From the NCBI GenBank assembly GCA_024102725.1, contig JAGFJL010000004.1:1-62295 (forward strand): a DNA stretch of 62,295 bases, read 5' to 3'. This document shows positions 45,637 through 54,775 of this stretch, piece by piece. A program made the translations under genes and the position numbers. The first letter of the stretch is position 1; every line of letters starts with the position of its first letter. A model generated the notes under the pieces. It saw only the letters and a list, made by a program, of their open reading frames with translations, did not search any database and was not told the origin of the DNA. Source of the DNA: Nitrococcus mobilis (lineage in GTDB: Bacteria > Pseudomonadota > Gammaproteobacteria > Nitrococcales > Nitrococcaceae).

Positions 45637-46221
45637 ATGGGAGAGAGCAATAAGTATCGAGCATGGCCGGACGACAGTAACGACACGCCCTCGGGCGCAG
45701 TCTGGCGACAAACCGGAGCGGAGCATATGAGCATCGCACCCCCTCCATGCGCGTGGAGCAAGGTGTGGCGGCAGGAGCTGCATTGTTCCGCCATCCACGA
45801 GGCGGGGCATCTGGTGGTCGCGCGCCAGCGCGGTTACTGGGCGCGTGCACGGCTTTACTACCCCATGAACGGGGGGCGGCATTCGCTGTACTGGTCCGGG
45901 CAGACCATGCTCCAGCCTAATGTATTGCCTGCAGATGCGGTGGCGATCGGATTGGCTGGTTTTATATCCGAGATGGTTCATATCGGCGGTATTACCATTG
46001 CGGATTGCCCGGGCGTGTACGCCCAGGCGGCTTATGACGATTTCACCACGCTATCCGTATCCGACCGCGCCTACATAGCTTCTGCCGGCGGCATCGATCC
46101 GTTCGATCTGCAGCCTCGGCACATTGCCGAGGTCGCCAGAGAAGTGGCGGTACTGCGCGCCGAAATTCGGCGTGAGGCGGCGGTGCTGATCAAGGCGGCC
46201 CAGGCGTTGCGATTGAGATAG
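45637..46221 (+). CDS. Orphan peptidase M41-like zincin
   Basis: A 194-residue protein with the zinc-protease motif AIHEAGHLVVARQRGYWA near residue 53, as in the FtsH peptidase domain. A later acidic DFTTLSVSDRAYI could give the third ligand. There is no AAA ATPase module and no membrane helix, so it is not FtsH itself. An ATG at 45727 would give a shorter product and is also possible. Similar stand-alone M41-like proteins are usually annotated hypothetical. Its substrate is unknown. Confidence 0.65.
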   Translation: MGESNKYRAWPDDSNDTPSGAVWRQTGAEHMSIAPPPCAWSKVWRQELHCSAIHEAGHLVVARQRGYWARARLYYPMNGGRHSLYWSGQTMLQPNVLPADAVAIGLAGFISEMVHIGGITIADCPGVYAQAAYDDFTTLSVSDRAYIASAGGIDPFDLQPRHIAEVAREVAVLRAEIRREAAVLIKAAQALRLR

Positions 46222-46446
46222 CGGTGCTTGTTGCTCGTTTTCGGGTAAGCGAGCGAGAAGTTGCCTTATACGAGCACGCGCGCCTTGACAAATAGTGGCG
46301 TTGCGGTAAGTAGCAGCTGACCATGGGCCTTGCCGGATACTGTGTTACCTGCTGCCCCGCGCGCTGCGCTTGTGCTCAATCACCTCCGCGGCTGCTTCAC
46401 GGATATCAAATTATCTTCCATTAAGCTCAATAAAGGGTTCAGCGGC

Positions 46447-46989
46447 TTATTGCCGACTGTGCCTTGCATACAGGCCCATGAGCGTCGCCTCGCTGATCAC
46501 ATGCCCCTGCATGGCCCGGTGCAGCTCTGCCGCACTCGGCTGCTGTGGCACTTCGGGTACCCGGTCCAAAGCATAGAGGTGGAAAAAGTAGCGATGGCGG
46601 CCGGTCGGAGGGCAGGGTCCACTATACCCCCCGCGCTTCCAGCTATTCATTCCGTCGTGGATAGCAGCCGCGCGTTCTCTCGGGTCGACATTCTCGGGTA
46701 GTCCGGACGGCTCCGGTGGGATCGCGTAGAGCACCCAGTGATACCAGGTCCCGCGCGGTGCATCGGGATCCGAGGCGATGAGCGCCAGGCTGCGTGTGCC
46801 GCTCGGGATGCCGTCCCAGGTAAGCGGAGGCGAGATATCGCGGCCGTCGCAAGTATAACGCGTGGGTATGGTCTCGCCGTGTGTGAAGGCCTCCGAGCTC
46901 AGACTCAGGCCGTCGGCGCTTGTCGTGCCGATGACACCGCCGAGTGCGAGCGAGCCGACGGCTGCAGCCAGGTAATCTATTCCACGCAT
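46447..46989 (-). CDS. YbhB/YbcL-type phosphatidylethanolamine-binding-like protein, secreted
   Basis: A 180-residue protein of the PEBP/Raf-kinase-inhibitor family. An N-terminal hydrophobic segment (LAAAVGSLALGGVIG) suggests export. The ligand pocket motifs are ASDPDAPRGTWYHWVLY and GPCPPTGRHRYFFHLYALD. Bacterial members are periplasmic or cytoplasmic and have no settled function. Length is normal for the family with a signal peptide. Confidence 0.88.
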   Translation of the reverse strand: MRGIDYLAAAVGSLALGGVIGTTSADGLSLSSEAFTHGETIPTRYTCDGRDISPPLTWDGIPSGTRSLALIASDPDAPRGTWYHWVLYAIPPEPSGLPENVDPRERAAAIHDGMNSWKRGGYSGPCPPTGRHRYFFHLYALDRVPEVPQQPSAAELHRAMQGHVISEATLMGLYARHSRQ

Positions 46990-47037
46990 GGTCCGTATCC
47001 CCTGCTGATTCGCTCCTCCGCGATGCCGGCGGGCGCT

Positions 47038-47505
47038 TTAGCGGGTGGCGCTGCGCGCTTGCAGATAGCTGATGAGACGCGCTGTGCGTTCCTTGTCGGT
47101 GAGTGCGCTCGCCTTGGCGCTTGCGAGCAGAGCCGCCGGCCAGGTGCCTTCCGCCTCGAGTAATTCGTCGAATGTACCCCACCAAACGATCCGGAAATAG
47201 GGATGCACGCAGGCATTGTAGGCCGCTTGCGCTTTGTCGTTATAGCCGATGACCTCAACCGGGGTCAGAACATCCACCAACCGCGGTTTCACCGCGATCA
47301 GATCGCCTATTTTCATGCCCCAGCGTTGGGGCTCCATGCGGGTGAGGTACTGAGTGAGCTCAGCTACCGACCGGAACCACTGAATTACCTCCGTCCCGTC
47401 CGCGCCGGCGGTGGCGCAACCGTGCCTAAAGCGTTGTGGATCGCGTTTGACCGTAATCTCGGCCACATCTTGGAATTTCTTGCCTTCCCAGGCATACATC
47501 GCCAT
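47038..47505 (-). CDS. Hypothetical protein
   Basis: A 155-residue soluble protein (MAMYAWEGKKFQDVAEITVK; later YFRIVWWGTFDELLEAEG). Even composition and the lack of a competing frame suggest a real gene. I do not recognise the family. It lies 48 bases upstream of the PEBP-like gene's start, so the two may be cotranscribed. Confidence 0.6.
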   Translation of the reverse strand: MAMYAWEGKKFQDVAEITVKRDPQRFRHGCATAGADGTEVIQWFRSVAELTQYLTRMEPQRWGMKIGDLIAVKPRLVDVLTPVEVIGYNDKAQAAYNACVHPYFRIVWWGTFDELLEAEGTWPAALLASAKASALTDKERTARLISYLQARSATR

Positions 47506-47571
47506 GGTGCTACCCAGTGAGATTGGTTTGCCTCATACGCAAGGATAAACGAAATAAATAGGAAACGACTC

Positions 47572-47985
47572 ATGCATCAGGAGACCAAAGAGTTCGCAAC
47601 GCCGGGCCGCGGCATCCAGGAGATCACGGCGGCTGTGGCCGGCGTGGTTCGCGAATCCGCGATTTGCAGTGGGCTTTGCCAGTTATTCATTCACCACACC
47701 AGCGCCTCGCTGATCATCTGCGAGAACGCCGATCCGGCGGTGCGTGAGGATCTGGAGCGTTTTGCACGCCGCCTAGTGCCCGACGGCGACCCCTTGTTCA
47801 CGCACCGCGAGGAGGGCGCGGATGATATGGCGGCCCATGTCCGCACCGTGCTCACTCAGAGTTCGCTGGGCGTCCCCGTGGCCGATGGCCGCCTGGCGTT
47901 GGGTACGTGGCAGGGCGTCTTCCTATGGGAGCATCGCTACCGCGCGCAACAGCGCCGCATCACGATTACCGTACTCGGCGAGTGA
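47572..47985 (+). CDS. yjbQ: YjbQ-family protein (UPF0047)
   Basis: A 137-residue YjbQ protein, described in other species as a secondary thiamine-phosphate synthase-like enzyme of broad occurrence. The conserved FIHHTSASLIICENADP, HREEGADDMAAHVRTVL and GTWQGVFLWEHRYRAQ are all present. Length is typical. Confidence 0.93.
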   Translation: MHQETKEFATPGRGIQEITAAVAGVVRESAICSGLCQLFIHHTSASLIICENADPAVREDLERFARRLVPDGDPLFTHREEGADDMAAHVRTVLTQSSLGVPVADGRLALGTWQGVFLWEHRYRAQQRRITITVLGE

Positions 47986-48061
47986 CCGACATCATCCCGG
48001 TTCAGGCTGCTGTGTGCTATCCTTGCGCTGCTTCTTGGTAGAACGACAATAGTGACCACGC

Positions 48062-48403
48062 ATGGCGGCTCGACATATATACCGGGTAATCTTCCACAAT
48101 CAAGGCAAGGTCTACGAGATTTACGCCAGGAAGGTTGCCGACAGTGGAATACTCGGCTTTGTGCAGATTGAAGAACTTACCTTCGGTGAGCGCACCCAAG
48201 TGGTGGTCGATCCCGCAGAGGAGCGACTGAAGGGCGAGTTCGACGGAGTCAAGCGCACCTTTATACCCATGCACGCCATTATCCGCATCGACGAGGTGGA
48301 GAAACAGGGCGTCGCCAAGATCACCGATGCCGAAGGCAACGTCGCCCAATTTCCGATGCCCATGTATCGACCCGACCGGGGCGGTGGCGGCGATCGCAGC
48401 TAG
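48062..48403 (+). CDS. DUF1820 family protein
   Basis: A 113-residue protein common in gammaproteobacteria. It has the conserved IYRVIFHNQGKVYEIYARKV, GILGFVQIEELTFGE and MHAIIRIDEVEKQG. Its function is unknown. It is soluble and sits alone, 76 bases after yjbQ. Confidence 0.9.
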   Translation: MAARHIYRVIFHNQGKVYEIYARKVADSGILGFVQIEELTFGERTQVVVDPAEERLKGEFDGVKRTFIPMHAIIRIDEVEKQGVAKITDAEGNVAQFPMPMYRPDRGGGGDRS

Positions 48404-48540
48404 CCGATAGGCGATTGAATCAGGGGATCTTCTAAGATACTTTGCTTACTGCGAAATTTTGGAGTAAAGAGCACGCCTGGCGCGTGCTCCGCCTGTAACG
48501 CGGCAGGGTGTTTCTCGAAGTCGACAAGATAGAGTTATTC

Positions 48541-48562
48541 GGAGAGGTGTCCGAGCGGTCGA
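48541..48562 (+). pseudogene. 5' fragment of tRNA-Ser
   Basis: These 22 bases equal the first 22 of the intact tRNA-Ser at 48716, up to the D loop. The rest is replaced by a series of hairpins. Confidence 0.75.
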
Positions 48563-48663
48563 CCAAATCGTCGGGAACGATTTGGAACGCCGAGCGCAGC
48601 GTAGGCGGCCCCGTAGGGGCGAAGGGCAGGAAGCCCGGAGTAACGAGCACGCCAGGCGTGCTC
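48563..48663. repeat. Series of four perfect hairpins
   Basis: In 101 bases there are CCAAATCGT/ACGATTTGG (48563-48585), GCCCC/GGGGC (48608-48620), GGGC/GCCC (48624-48636) and GAGCACGCC/GGCGTGCTC (48645-48663). The density suggests a small structured repeat of REP or MITE type inserted into the first tRNA-Ser copy. Confidence 0.55.
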
Positions 48664-48715
48664 CGTCGGTCGCGCGCCTGGGGATTTCTCGAAGTGGACA
48701 AGGTTAAAATTATTC

Positions 48716-48803
<88 letters not shown>

Positions 48804-49310
48804 ATATAAATTAGGTAACATTTTGTAAATGCTGGGTGTTTTTCTATCAATGCTGGCGTGCAGCCCCTAAATAGCCCCTTGATGAGTTTCCGCTCGGTGG
48901 CCTCTTCCCCTAAGATCCAATCCGAATGACGCCTATCGCCGTAGCTATTGCCCTTGGCAGGACTGGCGGTGTTGGCGGTCCAGCAGAGGCGGAATACCGA
49001 CTGGGTGTTTCGGGTAGGCTATCGTCGCGACTTGAGTCGCCAAGCCGATCGCATGTCTTGGCCCGATCACTCATCGGCATGGTTCGCGCTCGGTGGCCTG
49101 CTAAGGTGATCCTTGATGGTGTCGCGTTGATCTCGGCCTGCAGGACATCCAAGACCAGCGGGAGCTGTGAGACATAAATGCCCCTGTGGATAAAGGGCTT
49201 GGTCTCTCGCTTCTGTCCGCTAGGCTTAGCGACACGGCTCGTTGCGTGCGCCCTGTGTTGGCCATGTTTGAATTGCATAGAGCCTCGGAGTTACCGCCAA
49301 GGAAGCAGAT
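48804..49310. other. Intergenic region after tRNA-Ser
   Basis: A plus-strand frame beginning MTPIAVAIALGRTGGVGGPA near 48926 is not recognised and has no convincing ribosome site. Elements often integrate next to tRNA-Ser, but no integrase is seen. Confidence 0.35.
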
Positions 49311-51026
49311 GTGTTTTACGCCTTGACCCACAGCGTCCGGAGCAAGCCCTCGCTTTCGATCCTCTGGTCCAACATCTTGAGCGGCCTCACAGTGGGCGTG
49401 ATCGCCCTGCCATTGTCCATGGCTCTGGCGATCGCCAGCGGTGTGCCCCCGCAGAATGGTCTCTACACTGCCATCGTCGCGGGCATCGTAATTGCCTTGA
49501 CTGGTGGGTCGAAAGTGAATGTCTCTGGGCCGACAGCGGCCTTCGTCGTGCTGTTGCTGCCGATTGTGCAGCAATACGGGCTGGGTGGGTTGCTGTTCAG
49601 TGGCTTCATGGCGGGCATCATCCTGGTCCTGATGGGGATGCTGCGCCTGGGTAGCCTGATCGAGGTCATGCCTTATCCTGTGACGGTTGGGTTTACCGCG
49701 GGCATCGGCGTGGTGATTGCCACTCTTCAGATCAAGGACCTACTCGGACTGGACGTCGCGAGCCTGGATGGGCATTTCCCGGAGAAAGTGGTTACCCTTA
49801 TCAATGCCTTGCCGAGTGTGGACTGGCGGGAGGCATTTATCGGTACGGTGACCTTTCTGGTCCTGGTCCTGTGGCCGCGCGTGCGCAGCCAGATACCGGG
49901 GCATCTGGTCGCACTGCTGGTCGGCTCCTGTGCCGCACTGGGTCTGGTCGCAATGATCGATGGCTTTGCCGTGGAAACCATCGGTTCCCGCTTTCAATAT
50001 GTGATCGATGGGGTGACCGGCGGCGGCATCCCGCCGGTGCTGCCGGAGCTCATGTGGCCCTGGCAGCAGCCTGGGCCGAACGGTGAGCCCATCGGGTTTT
50101 CCTTTGGCGTGGTGAATACCTTGGTCGGCTCGGCGTTGAGTATCGCCATGCTCGGCGCGATCGAGTCCCTGCTGTGCGCGGTGGTCGCAGACGGCATGTC
50201 CGGGGAAAAGCATAATCCTAACGATGAGTTGATCGGACAAGGCATCGGCAATTTGATTGCACCCCTGTTCAGCGGTATCCCGGCAACCGCTGCCCTTGCA
50301 CGTACGGCGGCCAATATCCGTGCTGGTGGTTCGCTGCCCCTGTCCTCAGTCGTGCACAGTCTGTTCATCCTGGCCGCGATCCTGGCGCTGGCTCCGCTAC
50401 TGGCCTACATTCCCATGGCGTCGATGGCGGCCCTGCTGATCATGGTGGCCTGGAACATGAGCGAGGCCCGCCACTTCGTGCGCACTCTCAGGATCGCACC
50501 TCGCCAAGACGTGATTACCTTGCTGACCTGCTTCTCGCTGACTGTGCTGTTCGACATGGTCGTCGCGGTAAGTGTCGGTGTCGGCCTAGCGGCCGTGCTG
50601 TTTATCCGCCGCAGTATCGCTCTGACCGGGGTGGATCTGCGTGGAGCTTCCAACGCTGGAGAAGCCCAGGCCCACGCCCAGGATCTTCCGAAGGGGGTGG
50701 CCGTTTACGACATAAAGGGACCGCTGTTCTTCGGCTCCGCTCATAAGGCCATACGCCACATCGGTATGGTCAGTCCCGACGTGCGTGTGGTCATCCTCGA
50801 AATGACGCATGTCACCATGCTGGACATGACGGCGATTGTCTCCATGGAATCAATCGTCAAGGAACTACGCGGCCACCGTATTGGTTTGATCATCAACAAT
50901 CTGCACCCGCGTATGATCCTCAAACTGCGCCGCGCCGGCGTGCGCAAGCGAATAGGGCAGGTTGCCTTCTCCCGTTCAATGGACGAGGCGTTGGAGATTT
51001 ATAAGGAGAAATTTCCTGATGAGTAA
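49311..51026 (+). CDS. SulP-family anion transporter with STAS domain
   Basis: A 571-residue carrier with about 12-14 membrane helices and a C-terminal STAS domain (residues about 440-560). The SulP signature PPQNGLYTAIVAGIVIALTG is near residue 46, VSGPTAAFVVLLLP near 72 and ARTAANIRAGG near 330. The STAS loop is MTHVTMLDMTAIVSME. It resembles DauA-like carriers, which move bicarbonate, sulfate or dicarboxylates. The start is GTG at 49311 with AAGGAAG upstream. Confidence 0.93.
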   Translation: MFYALTHSVRSKPSLSILWSNILSGLTVGVIALPLSMALAIASGVPPQNGLYTAIVAGIVIALTGGSKVNVSGPTAAFVVLLLPIVQQYGLGGLLFSGFMAGIILVLMGMLRLGSLIEVMPYPVTVGFTAGIGVVIATLQIKDLLGLDVASLDGHFPEKVVTLINALPSVDWREAFIGTVTFLVLVLWPRVRSQIPGHLVALLVGSCAALGLVAMIDGFAVETIGSRFQYVIDGVTGGGIPPVLPELMWPWQQPGPNGEPIGFSFGVVNTLVGSALSIAMLGAIESLLCAVVADGMSGEKHNPNDELIGQGIGNLIAPLFSGIPATAALARTAANIRAGGSLPLSSVVHSLFILAAILALAPLLAYIPMASMAALLIMVAWNMSEARHFVRTLRIAPRQDVITLLTCFSLTVLFDMVVAVSVGVGLAAVLFIRRSIALTGVDLRGASNAGEAQAHAQDLPKGVAVYDIKGPLFFGSAHKAIRHIGMVSPDVRVVILEMTHVTMLDMTAIVSMESIVKELRGHRIGLIINNLHPRMILKLRRAGVRKRIGQVAFSRSMDEALEIYKEKFPDE

Positions 51027-51282
51027 GAGGTAAACAAGGTGGCTTCTGCGCTACAGTACATCAGTACGTCTGGATTTAACGCCTTCTATCGCCTTTGATG
51101 CATTTAGTCCCAACAAAAAGCTTGTATTTCAACCAACGCGGACTCATAATAGTTATGCAATCTTTCTGGCCTGCCTTTTGCTACCCGTTCGGTCCCGGAC
51201 GGCTTCATCTGAAGACATCCAAGATAATAGATTGTTCGATACGCGCCCGATTTGCGCGCGGAATTCTCACCAGGAGGCCAGA

Positions 51283-51486
51283 ATGGCTATTGGTACTATT
51301 AAATGGTTCAACTCCGTCAAGGGGTATGGCTTTATTCAACCTGAAAACGGCTCGCGTGACGTCTTCGTGCATATCAGCGCGGTGGAACGCTCGGGGCTCG
51401 AGACGTTGAATGAAGGGCAACGCGTGAGCTACGAGGTGGTTGAGGAGCGCGGCAAACAAGCCGCCGCGAACCTCAAAGCCGCGTAA
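51283..51486 (+). CDS. Cold-shock domain protein
   Basis: A 67-residue CspA-type protein that binds single-stranded nucleic acid. RNP1 is KGYGFIQ and RNP2 is VFVHIS, after the start [19 protein letters not shown] precedes the ATG. The 256-base gap upstream gives room for the long leader usual for such genes. A strong terminator follows at 51555. Confidence 0.95.
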   Translation: MAIGTIKWFNSVKGYGFIQPENGSRDVFVHISAVERSGLETLNEGQRVSYEVVEERGKQAAANLKAA

Positions 51487-51554
51487 CGAGTCCTGGGTTA
51501 TGCCTGGAAGAGTGTAATCGTGCCGGCGAAAGCCAGTACGGACCGCTCGGACTC

Positions 51555-51584
51555 AGCAAAGTCCCGCTTCGGCGGGACTTTGCT
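51555..51584 (+). terminator. Intrinsic terminator of the cold-shock gene
   Basis: A perfect 13-base-pair stem (AGCAAAGTCCCGC and its complement) is closed by a TTCG tetraloop and followed by TCTCTT. An outer inverted repeat of ten bases (51532-51541 and 51604-51613) encloses it. Confidence 0.85.
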
Positions 51585-51613
51585 TCTCTTGCCGCGATCC
51601 CGACCGTACTGGC

Positions 51614-52006
51614 GGCTCTTGCAAGGTCCGATGAGTGCCACACTGCGGCAGAGCATTAATTTAAAATGCCTATAAACGTATTTCAGCCAGTGGGCTGTAT
51701 GCCCCATTTTCATGGGAAGACAGGGTTGTCAGCTAGGGATCGCATCCCAGCCAGCAAGGATTTTAAGCTCCAGGTGGGTCTCTCAAGCCCATCTTGCGCG
51801 AGAGCTGAAATATGTTTAGAGACATTTAATTTTAAGAGGCCCATTTAGCAGCGTTGCCCGCGTCCCTCACTGAAAATCCCGATTCCTCGTCATTAATTCG
51901 CCCAGCAGATGACAGTGATCCTCCAGCCGCCCGGCGATGAGGTGCGTGATCTCGCTACGACGCTGCCGACCACGCCCATCAGGCGTGCACCAGGGCTTGT
52001 TCATTG
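51614..52006. other. Stretch without a recognisable gene
   Basis: No gene or RNA is recognised. It lies next to a decayed transposase and is probably insertion debris. Confidence 0.35.
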
Positions 52007-52347
52007 CTACAGGCCCTCATAGGCGAGCACCCGATCGAGGCACAGCGCATTGTCGTAGAGAGCCTGGCTGATATTGTCGACACCGTTGAATCGCATGAGG
52101 TTGAGCGCGAACGAGCATAGCAGGGCAAAGATGCAGGGGTTGCGGCGAATGCGGCTGGCATCTTCCTGAAAACGGGTGTCGCGCACATAGTATGTGCGGC
52201 TTTCGACCTCCCAATGGCGGCCGGCGAATAGCGTGGTTGAACCGGCGGCGCTTAGTGCGAGCTCGCAGAGGTAGTAGGCGGTCTCCTCGGCCATCTGCCA
52301 CCCCTTGGGCCGGGTGTCGAATCGTTCGGTGCGACGCTGTAGGCGAA
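52007..52347 (-). pseudogene. C-terminal remnant of an ISAs1-type transposase
   Basis: The minus-strand frame reads LIRLQRRTERFDTRPKGWQM, HWEVESRTYYVRDTRFQED, ASRIRRNPCIFALLCSFALN and ends DNALCLDRVLAYEGL. This is the end of an ISAs1/IS4-like DDE transposase, with the last catalytic Glu region in HWEVESR and EDASRIR. The N-terminal two thirds are missing and upstream the frame belongs to another broken gene. Confidence 0.72.
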
Positions 52348-52835
52348 TCAGCGAGCGGAAATGATCGTGCCACGGCGCAATTCCTGCGCAAGCCCCGGCC
52401 GGCTCTTGTTCATCGCCCGGCGGTGATTGGCCGTGAACACCGACTGTAGGAGCAGAGCCAGGCGCCGCAGCCAAGGTTTGTTGGTGAACACCTTCCAGTC
52501 GTAATCGATTTGAGCCCATTCGCCATCCTGGTGCAGATTCCATTCTTCCCGGCCCTCGAGGTCCCTCGCGTTTCGAGGACCAGCCGCACGGGTTTGTTCA
52601 CCTGCGCCGCCGTGGCCTGCCAGTGCAGGGTGTAGGGAAACAGGCCCTGGGTGTGTGGAGATTCAGCTTCCTGCCGACGCCGTCGTCGTCACCCGGTTCG
52701 ATCTCCGCCACCCCCAGATAGACGGCAGGCCACCTGCGGACGAAGCGCAGGGGGCTCGCTGGTCACTTCGAAGACCTCGTCGAGGCCCGCCTGGACGCGC
52801 TAGTGCGACTGCAGGTGAAATTCGATCGGCCTCAT
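52348..52835 (-). pseudogene. SRPBCC-family protein, nonsense and frameshifted
   Basis: Starting in an ATGA overlap with the oxygenase gene, the frame reads MRPIEFHLQSH then TAG. Later frames give PAVYLGVAEIEPGDDDGVG, LHWQATAAQVNKPVRLVLET and, after a shift, EEWNLHQDGEWAQIDYDWKV and ANHRRAMNKSRPGLAQEL. These match small polyketide-cyclase/SRPBCC proteins that follow such genes. The nonsense codon plus shifts make it dead. Coupling suggests it once worked with the oxygenase-like protein. Confidence 0.68.
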
Positions 52836-53701
52836 ACCGGGGCTCCGCTGCCACCGGGTTTCTCGTCGAACGTGCCGAGTTCCGCGATCTCATATCCCTC
52901 TGGGTAGGTGGGTCGTTTGATACGCGTCAGCAAATGGGGGCGTTGCCGCGGCGGCATCCATCGCTGGACCCGCGCCCGCAGCCTCAGGCTCCCCGTGACC
53001 AGGCGTCGCAGTAGATGGGAGGGCCGTTTGAACCCCATGGCCTGTAACAGGGGCTCGTCCATCAATGCATGGGCGAACGGTCGGCCCAAGGGCAGCAGGA
53101 ACCGCGGCAGATAGAAGCCAAGCAGCAGATCGCGGGTGATGGTGCCGATTCGCTGGTTCGTGTACCGGTACCGGAAGCGCCGCGCCTCGTAGTTCTGGTT
53201 GTATCGCTCGAACGCTTCGAGGGTGTCGGGAATATCGCGGATCTGCATCCGCCGGCCGAGCTCCCGGTAATAATGGAAGAAACCGAGCCGTTCCGTAGCC
53301 GTGAGGGGCCGCCAGCCGAAGCGATCGATCCAGCGCAGGGGCTCGAATACGAAGGTGCTGAGGACGTAGAGAAAATCGCCGTTGGCGATGCGAAAGCGGC
53401 CGTGCATCCCGTTCAGGCGCTCGAGCGCGGCCTGCCCGCGCGGGGTGTCGAACCCGTTTTCCAGGATCTCCGCCAGGATCAACTCGGTGTCGTCGTAACG
53501 CTTGCGCGGCCGTCGGATGAACTCCCCCGTCTGATCGAGCAGGCCCGAGATGGAGGGCACGGCGTAGGTGCGAAACAGGGCGAATTCCAGGGCGCGTCCG
53601 ATGTCCCAGGGAAATTCGTAGCAGGTCAGCAGGTACACGATCTCGCGGCAGTCGCGGACCGGATCCAGCATAGAGATTCGCCTGGCATGAATGCTTCGCA
53701 T
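52832..53701 (-). CDS. MpaB-like (DUF2236) oxygenase-family protein
   Basis: A 289-residue protein of the MpaB/rubber-oxygenase-like DUF2236 family. Features are LLTCYEFPWDIGRALEFALF near the N terminus, RRPRKRYDDTELILAEILEN, GMHGRFRIANGDFLYVLSTF and a C-terminal hydrophobic GFYLPRFLLPLGRP. The family includes heme oxygenases, but the substrate here is unknown. The start may be ATG 53701 or the ATG ten codons later at 53671. Confidence 0.8.
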   Translation of the reverse strand: MRSIHARRISMLDPVRDCREIVYLLTCYEFPWDIGRALEFALFRTYAVPSISGLLDQTGEFIRRPRKRYDDTELILAEILENGFDTPRGQAALERLNGMHGRFRIANGDFLYVLSTFVFEPLRWIDRFGWRPLTATERLGFFHYYRELGRRMQIRDIPDTLEAFERYNQNYEARRFRYRYTNQRIGTITRDLLLGFYLPRFLLPLGRPFAHALMDEPLLQAMGFKRPSHLLRRLVTGSLRLRARVQRWMPPRQRPHLLTRIKRPTYPEGYEIAELGTFDEKPGGSGAPV

Positions 53702-53994
53702 GACTGGTTTCGGGAAGCGTGTGCAACTGATCTGATTATAGGGGCCCCCGGCTCAGTCTGCAGGACACGGACCGGTTACGCTGCCAGGGATAGGTTCCGG
53801 ATGGCACGATGTCAGCCGCTGAATTGTTGTTCTTGTAACTCGTAATAGTAGTGCTTTGATGGTAGTTGTTTTGGTTGACCGGCTCGGGTGCTCTGCCTTG
53901 TTTGTCCAGAGACAATTTAGGTTTGGTGAGCCGGTATTTGTACCGTGACGCCAGCGCGGTCACTGTTCCAAAAAGAAACCGAAATAGGCATTCC
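53702..53994. other. Intergenic region upstream of the full-length GDT1 gene
   Basis: I looked for a manganese (yybP-ykoY-like) riboswitch and did not find a convincing one. No gene is seen. Confidence 0.4.
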
Positions 53995-54633
53995 GTGGAC
54001 TACAGCGCACTGGCTTCGGCATTCACATTGCTCTTCCTCGCAGAGATGGGAGACAAGACTCAACTGATGGCGATGACCCTGGCCCATCGCTACCGCACCC
54101 TGCCGGTCGTCATCGGGACATTGTCGGCCTTTGTGTTGTTGAACCTGCTCGCGGTGCTCGTCGGTGATGGCCTGTCGCGTCTGTTACCGCGCGAGCTCGT
54201 GCTCGTCGCGGCCGGCGTTTTGTTCCTGGTCTTTGCGTATCGCGCCTGGCGTAATGCGGATGAGGCTGATGAGGAGTTGAACGTCGCCGGCCACCGCCAG
54301 GCCTGGCTGATCAGCTTTACATTGATCCTCGTCGCCGAACTCGGTGACAAGACCCAGCTGGCTATGGTCGCGCTCGCCGCGCAATCGGGGGCGCTGTGGT
54401 CCGTGTTCGTCGGCGGGACCCTTGCTTTGTGGGCCGTCTCGCTGTTGGGGATTCTTGTTGGCCGAACGTTGCTCCGTAGGATCTCGCCATGCTGGATCCA
54501 TCGGTCGGCGGCCGTGTTGTTCCTCATCTTCGGCGTGCTGGCGTTCGCCAAAGTCATTACCGAGCTTGCCGGCGCCGAAGGTTCACGTTTCGCTGATGCG
54601 CAACCGATTACTTCGATTATTACACCGCAATAA
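53995..54633 (+). CDS. Full-length GDT1/TMEM165-family transporter
   Basis: A 212-residue protein with six membrane helices in two repeats. Each repeat carries the cation motif: FLAEMGDKTQLMAM near residue 15 and LVAELGDKTQLAMVAL near residue 116. A charged linker (NADEADEELN) joins the halves. Family members move manganese or calcium. I use the GTG at 53995, where the conserved N terminus begins; the longer frame adds no conserved sequence. It matches the genome's base composition, unlike the half-size copy at 29.5 kb. Confidence 0.9.
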   Translation: MDYSALASAFTLLFLAEMGDKTQLMAMTLAHRYRTLPVVIGTLSAFVLLNLLAVLVGDGLSRLLPRELVLVAAGVLFLVFAYRAWRNADEADEELNVAGHRQAWLISFTLILVAELGDKTQLAMVALAAQSGALWSVFVGGTLALWAVSLLGILVGRTLLRRISPCWIHRSAAVLFLIFGVLAFAKVITELAGAEGSRFADAQPITSIITPQ

Positions 54634-54775
54634 TCGGCTGCCGGACGAAAAGAGCGGTTATATTGCCTATACTGAGTAGCGCGTCCCTGATATTGAGCCG
54701 GATCGTGCTCGCCTGAAGGGATTGTCGTGGGTTCTTTGACGCGACGCTTCAGACCCAGCCAAAGAGGAATTGGCG

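Noticed and set aside
48910..49278. 122-codon minus-strand frame beside tRNA-Ser
   Set aside because: There is no family resemblance to an integrase or other known protein and no ribosome site.
53846..53994. Manganese (yybP-ykoY) riboswitch before GDT1
   Set aside because: The conserved paired loops could not be placed in this stretch, nor upstream of the half-size gene at 29501.
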